From contig CAYSZR010000020.1 in the NCBI GenBank assembly GCA_964435565.1, positions 1 through 31,900 of the forward strand: a stretch of DNA of 31,900 bases, in the 5' to 3' direction. Within the stretch, counting starts at the first letter, position 1. The number at the start of each line of letters is the position of its first letter. Source of the DNA: QAMH01 sp964435565 (GTDB lineage Bacteria; Actinomycetota; Coriobacteriia; Coriobacteriales; QAMH01). This document shows positions 30,060 to 31,900 of the stretch, piece after piece. A program made the translations under genes and the position numbers. The notes below the pieces were generated by a model. The model ran no database searches and was not told the origin of the DNA. It worked only from the letters and a program-made list of their open reading frames with translations.

Positions 30060-31244
30060 CTAGGGATTACAGTTACCGCAAGGCGTGTAGCCCGAGTCAA
30101 CGGCGGCTTGCCTTGTGTCGAAGTAGACCCTGTTCGATTCCTTCGGAAGATTCTTGCATGTTGGCAGGTGGAACTTCTTCGAGTTCTTGTTGCCGATATA
30201 GCTTATTCCCTGGAGGTCCTGCGTCTGCTGCTCCGTCGCCGATACAGAGGTGTTTGCATAGGCGTTCTTCTCAGTCGATATCGTTACTGCTGATCCGTCG
30301 CTTGTGACAGTGATGTCTCCTTGAAGATCGGTACGGTATATCGCGCTGCCGCAATCGCTCAGACGCGACAGGGCTTCTTCTGTGGGATGGCCATAACCGT
30401 TAGCCTTCCCAACTGATATCACTGAGTGCTGGGGGTTTACGGCTTTAAGAAACCTGTAAGAGGATGACGCCGCGCTGCCGTGGTGTCCTACTTTCAAGAC
30501 GGTTGACTCCAGGTCATAGCCTGCATCGGCAGATGCCGCCTCTTCGTCTTGTGTTGCATCGCCGGTGAAGAGGAAAGATGTCGAGCCATAGGTGACTCTT
30601 AACATCAGCGAATCGTCGTTGGTGATGCCATCTTGTGTGTTATAGACGGGGCCGACTATCTGGATGTTTGCACTGCCCAGTGCAAAGGTGTCTCCCGCTT
30701 TCGGAACTTCCAGTGCCACGCCCTGGTTTCCCAGGTACTTTACCATCGAGTTGAACGATTTCTGGTCTGCATTCGTGACTGAGCAAAAAGCCCTGTCCAC
30801 ATCTACAAGTTGGAGCGCGCCCGATATGCCTCCCGTGTGGTCGGTATCAGGATGGGTCGCCACGAGGTAGTCGACGTTTTCAATTCCCGCATCTCTGCAA
30901 TACGAATACATGAGCTGGGAAGCGCTCGACGGCCCTCCGTCTATGATCATATAACGGCCGTCGCAGCAGATGATTGCTGCATCTCCTTGGCCTACATCAA
31001 GAAACGTTACAGAGAACGAGGATCCCGTTGGAACCATGCTTATGGGTTGGAAAACTGCTTCGCTCGGCACAGACTCATCCGAGGAAGAACTGCTCGAAGA
31101 TGAGGCGGCCGCAAAGGGGGATAGCCCTGAGGAGCTCGATATAGACGATACAGGCAACTTGTTGGCGTTGCCAGTTCCCACGCCAAATATGATGGCGACG
31201 AGGACTAAGGCAGCCGCCGCCGCTATGATTTTTGCCTTTGACAA
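30060..31244 (-). CDS. Exported ComEC-like metallo-beta-lactamase protein with Ada-like zinc tail
   Basis: The protein has 394 residues on the minus strand from a TTG, with AGGGG 6 bases before it. Residues 4-25 are a hydrophobic signal/anchor helix, then a Ser-rich linker (about 33-58). The metallo-beta-lactamase domain shows VTFLDVGQGDAAII, IIDGGP, HPDTDH (H131, D133, D135, H136), FLFTGDAT and VGHHGS, as in the ComEC/Rec2 C-terminal domain. The last 44 residues resemble the Ada-type metal-binding module, with H359, C363, C389 and C392 as candidate zinc ligands. It is a stand-alone form, not the full channel ComEC. Such proteins probably act outside the membrane on nucleic acid or phosphodiester substrates, but this is not proven. 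It is convergent with tRNA-Pro. Confidence 0.88.
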   Translation of the reverse strand: MSKAKIIAAAAALVLVAIIFGVGTGNANKLPVSSISSSSGLSPFAAASSSSSSSSDESVPSEAVFQPISMVPTGSSFSVTFLDVGQGDAAIICCDGRYMIIDGGPSSASQLMYSYCRDAGIENVDYLVATHPDTDHTGGISGALQLVDVDRAFCSVTNADQKSFNSMVKYLGNQGVALEVPKAGDTFALGSANIQIVGPVYNTQDGITNDDSLMLRVTYGSTSFLFTGDATQDEEAASADAGYDLESTVLKVGHHGSAASSSYRFLKAVNPQHSVISVGKANGYGHPTEEALSRLSDCGSAIYRTDLQGDITVTSDGSAVTISTEKNAYANTSVSATEQQTQDLQGISYIGNKNSKKFHLPTCKNLPKESNRVYFDTRQAAVDSGYTPCGNCNP

Positions 31245-31344
31245 GACAGGCCCCTATGCTGATTTATATTCGGGGTCAGTTATACCATGACACGAAACGC
31301 TAAGCGTACCGCATTTGGTACATCCGCTCTATATCAAGAACGGG

Positions 31345-31776
31345 TTATTTGTCTTGTTCGCCGGGCTGCAGCTTCTTCCAAGAGAAGTAGTAGACGATTG
31401 CGACCATACCGGAAACCACCGAAGTCAAATCGCTGAAATTGAAGCCGTCTAAAAAGCTTGAAAGGCCCGAAATGCATAGGATCATACCGATGATCAAGCA
31501 GAAGACGGCGATACCTTTGGTTGCACGCAGTTTGTAGGCAACCCAACCGCAATAGAACTCGATGGCGCATATGATCATGACGATAACGACTGTGACCGTG
31601 GTTAAGATGCCAACATCTATTCCCGTATTCGCAAGCGCATCGTTAAGGTATCCAAGAGTGCTTGGTTTGATGAAAGTGATAATGCTTGCGAGGATATCGA
31701 TTCCGGCGATAATCATCACGCAGATGCCAAGGGTCTTCATACTCTTTTGATCTTGGGTTAATTCTTGATTAGGCAT
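31345..31776 (-). CDS. Hypothetical small membrane protein (four helices)
   Basis: The protein has 143 residues on the minus strand from ATG 31776, with GGGGAGG about 6 bases before it. An upstream in-frame ATG pair (31818) lacks such a site. A polar N-terminus (MPNQELTQDQKSMK) is followed by hydrophobic stretches at roughly 15-35, 53-74, 84-102 and 112-128, with a polar lysine-bearing C-terminus. I recognise no family with certainty. It lies about 100 bases upstream of the ComEC-like gene on the same strand, and no clear terminator separates them, so they may be co-transcribed. Confidence 0.72.
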   Translation of the reverse strand: MPNQELTQDQKSMKTLGICVMIIAGIDILASIITFIKPSTLGYLNDALANTGIDVGILTTVTVVIVMIICAIEFYCGWVAYKLRATKGIAVFCLIIGMILCISGLSSFLDGFNFSDLTSVVSGMVAIVYYFSWKKLQPGEQDK

Positions 31777-31826
31777 ACTTGACCTCCCCTGTTGCGGTTT
31801 AACAAGAGCTCTCATCATGCATTTTC

Positions 31827-31876
31827 AGTATAACCGTTTTGATGTGGTTTACAAAGCCTAACCTCTTTATTGTCAA
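31827..31876 (-). promoter_or_regulatory. Overlapping minus-strand promoters of the small membrane protein gene
   Basis: On the minus strand TTGACA (31871-31876) is followed after 17 bases by TGTAAA (31848-31853). TTTGTA (31850-31855) is followed after 17 bases by TATACT (31827-31832). The first has the better -35 and the second the better -10. Confidence 0.55.
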
Positions 31877-31900
31877 CAACTAGCTTGCATGGATAGCGAA

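Overview
The window looks like a chromosomal segment of an anaerobic actinobacterium of the class Coriobacteriia, probably the Eggerthella/Slackia/Cryptobacterium side. This is inferred from actinobacterial-type housekeeping proteins, TTG/GTG starts, a plausible leaderless promoter, and abundant bis-MGD molybdoenzymes, Fe-S proteins and a radical SAM enzyme. The species cannot be fixed from sequence alone. Almost all genes are on the + strand.

Region 1 (1-11307) is a long co-directional housekeeping block: rimP (5' end cut by the window), nusA, ylxR, infB, rbfA, a DHH phosphoesterase (NrnA type), truB, ribF, dnaG and rpoD. Gaps are tiny and no internal terminator is visible. The block joins the classical nusA-infB translation/transcription operon to the dnaG-rpoD pair. 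Region 2 (11308-12018) is a tRNA island: Ile2(CAU), Val(GAC, minus strand), Gly(GCC) and Cys(GCA), with recognisable terminators. An Mrp/NBP35-type Fe-S carrier ATPase follows (12274-13098).

Region 3 (13473-18188) encodes a three-subunit molybdoenzyme complex: a catalytic MopB subunit of the acetylene-hydratase/thiosulfate-reductase type, a four-cluster ferredoxin subunit and an NrfD-like membrane subunit. The catalytic subunit has no Tat signal and carries an unusual C-terminal tail of three aromatic-rich repeats of about 78 residues. The 374-base upstream gap holds a near-perfect inverted repeat. A strong terminator closes the unit.

Region 4 (18332-27309) is the most interesting part. It runs: CCG-domain Fe-S protein (HdrD/GlpC type), a second Tat-less MopB enzyme with its own promoter and probably leaderless, a DUF2064 GT-A-fold transferase, a Tes/MJ0619-like radical SAM protein, a 2x[4Fe-4S] ferredoxin fused to DUF169, a flavin-reductase-like FMN protein, a GNAT-PhnP-type metallo-beta-lactamase fusion and a small membrane protein. 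Two direct and one inverted copy of TTTGCAAnnAAAGG lie just before the DUF169 gene. I infer a redox/maturation system built round the second molybdoenzyme. Its substrate is unknown.

Region 5 (27310-31900) holds a LytTR regulator with an NTF2-like N-terminus and two dyad operators in its leader, a SixA-CHAD fusion, tRNA-Pro(GGG), and two minus-strand genes: an exported ComEC-like metallo-beta-lactamase protein with an Ada-like zinc tail, and a small four-helix membrane protein.
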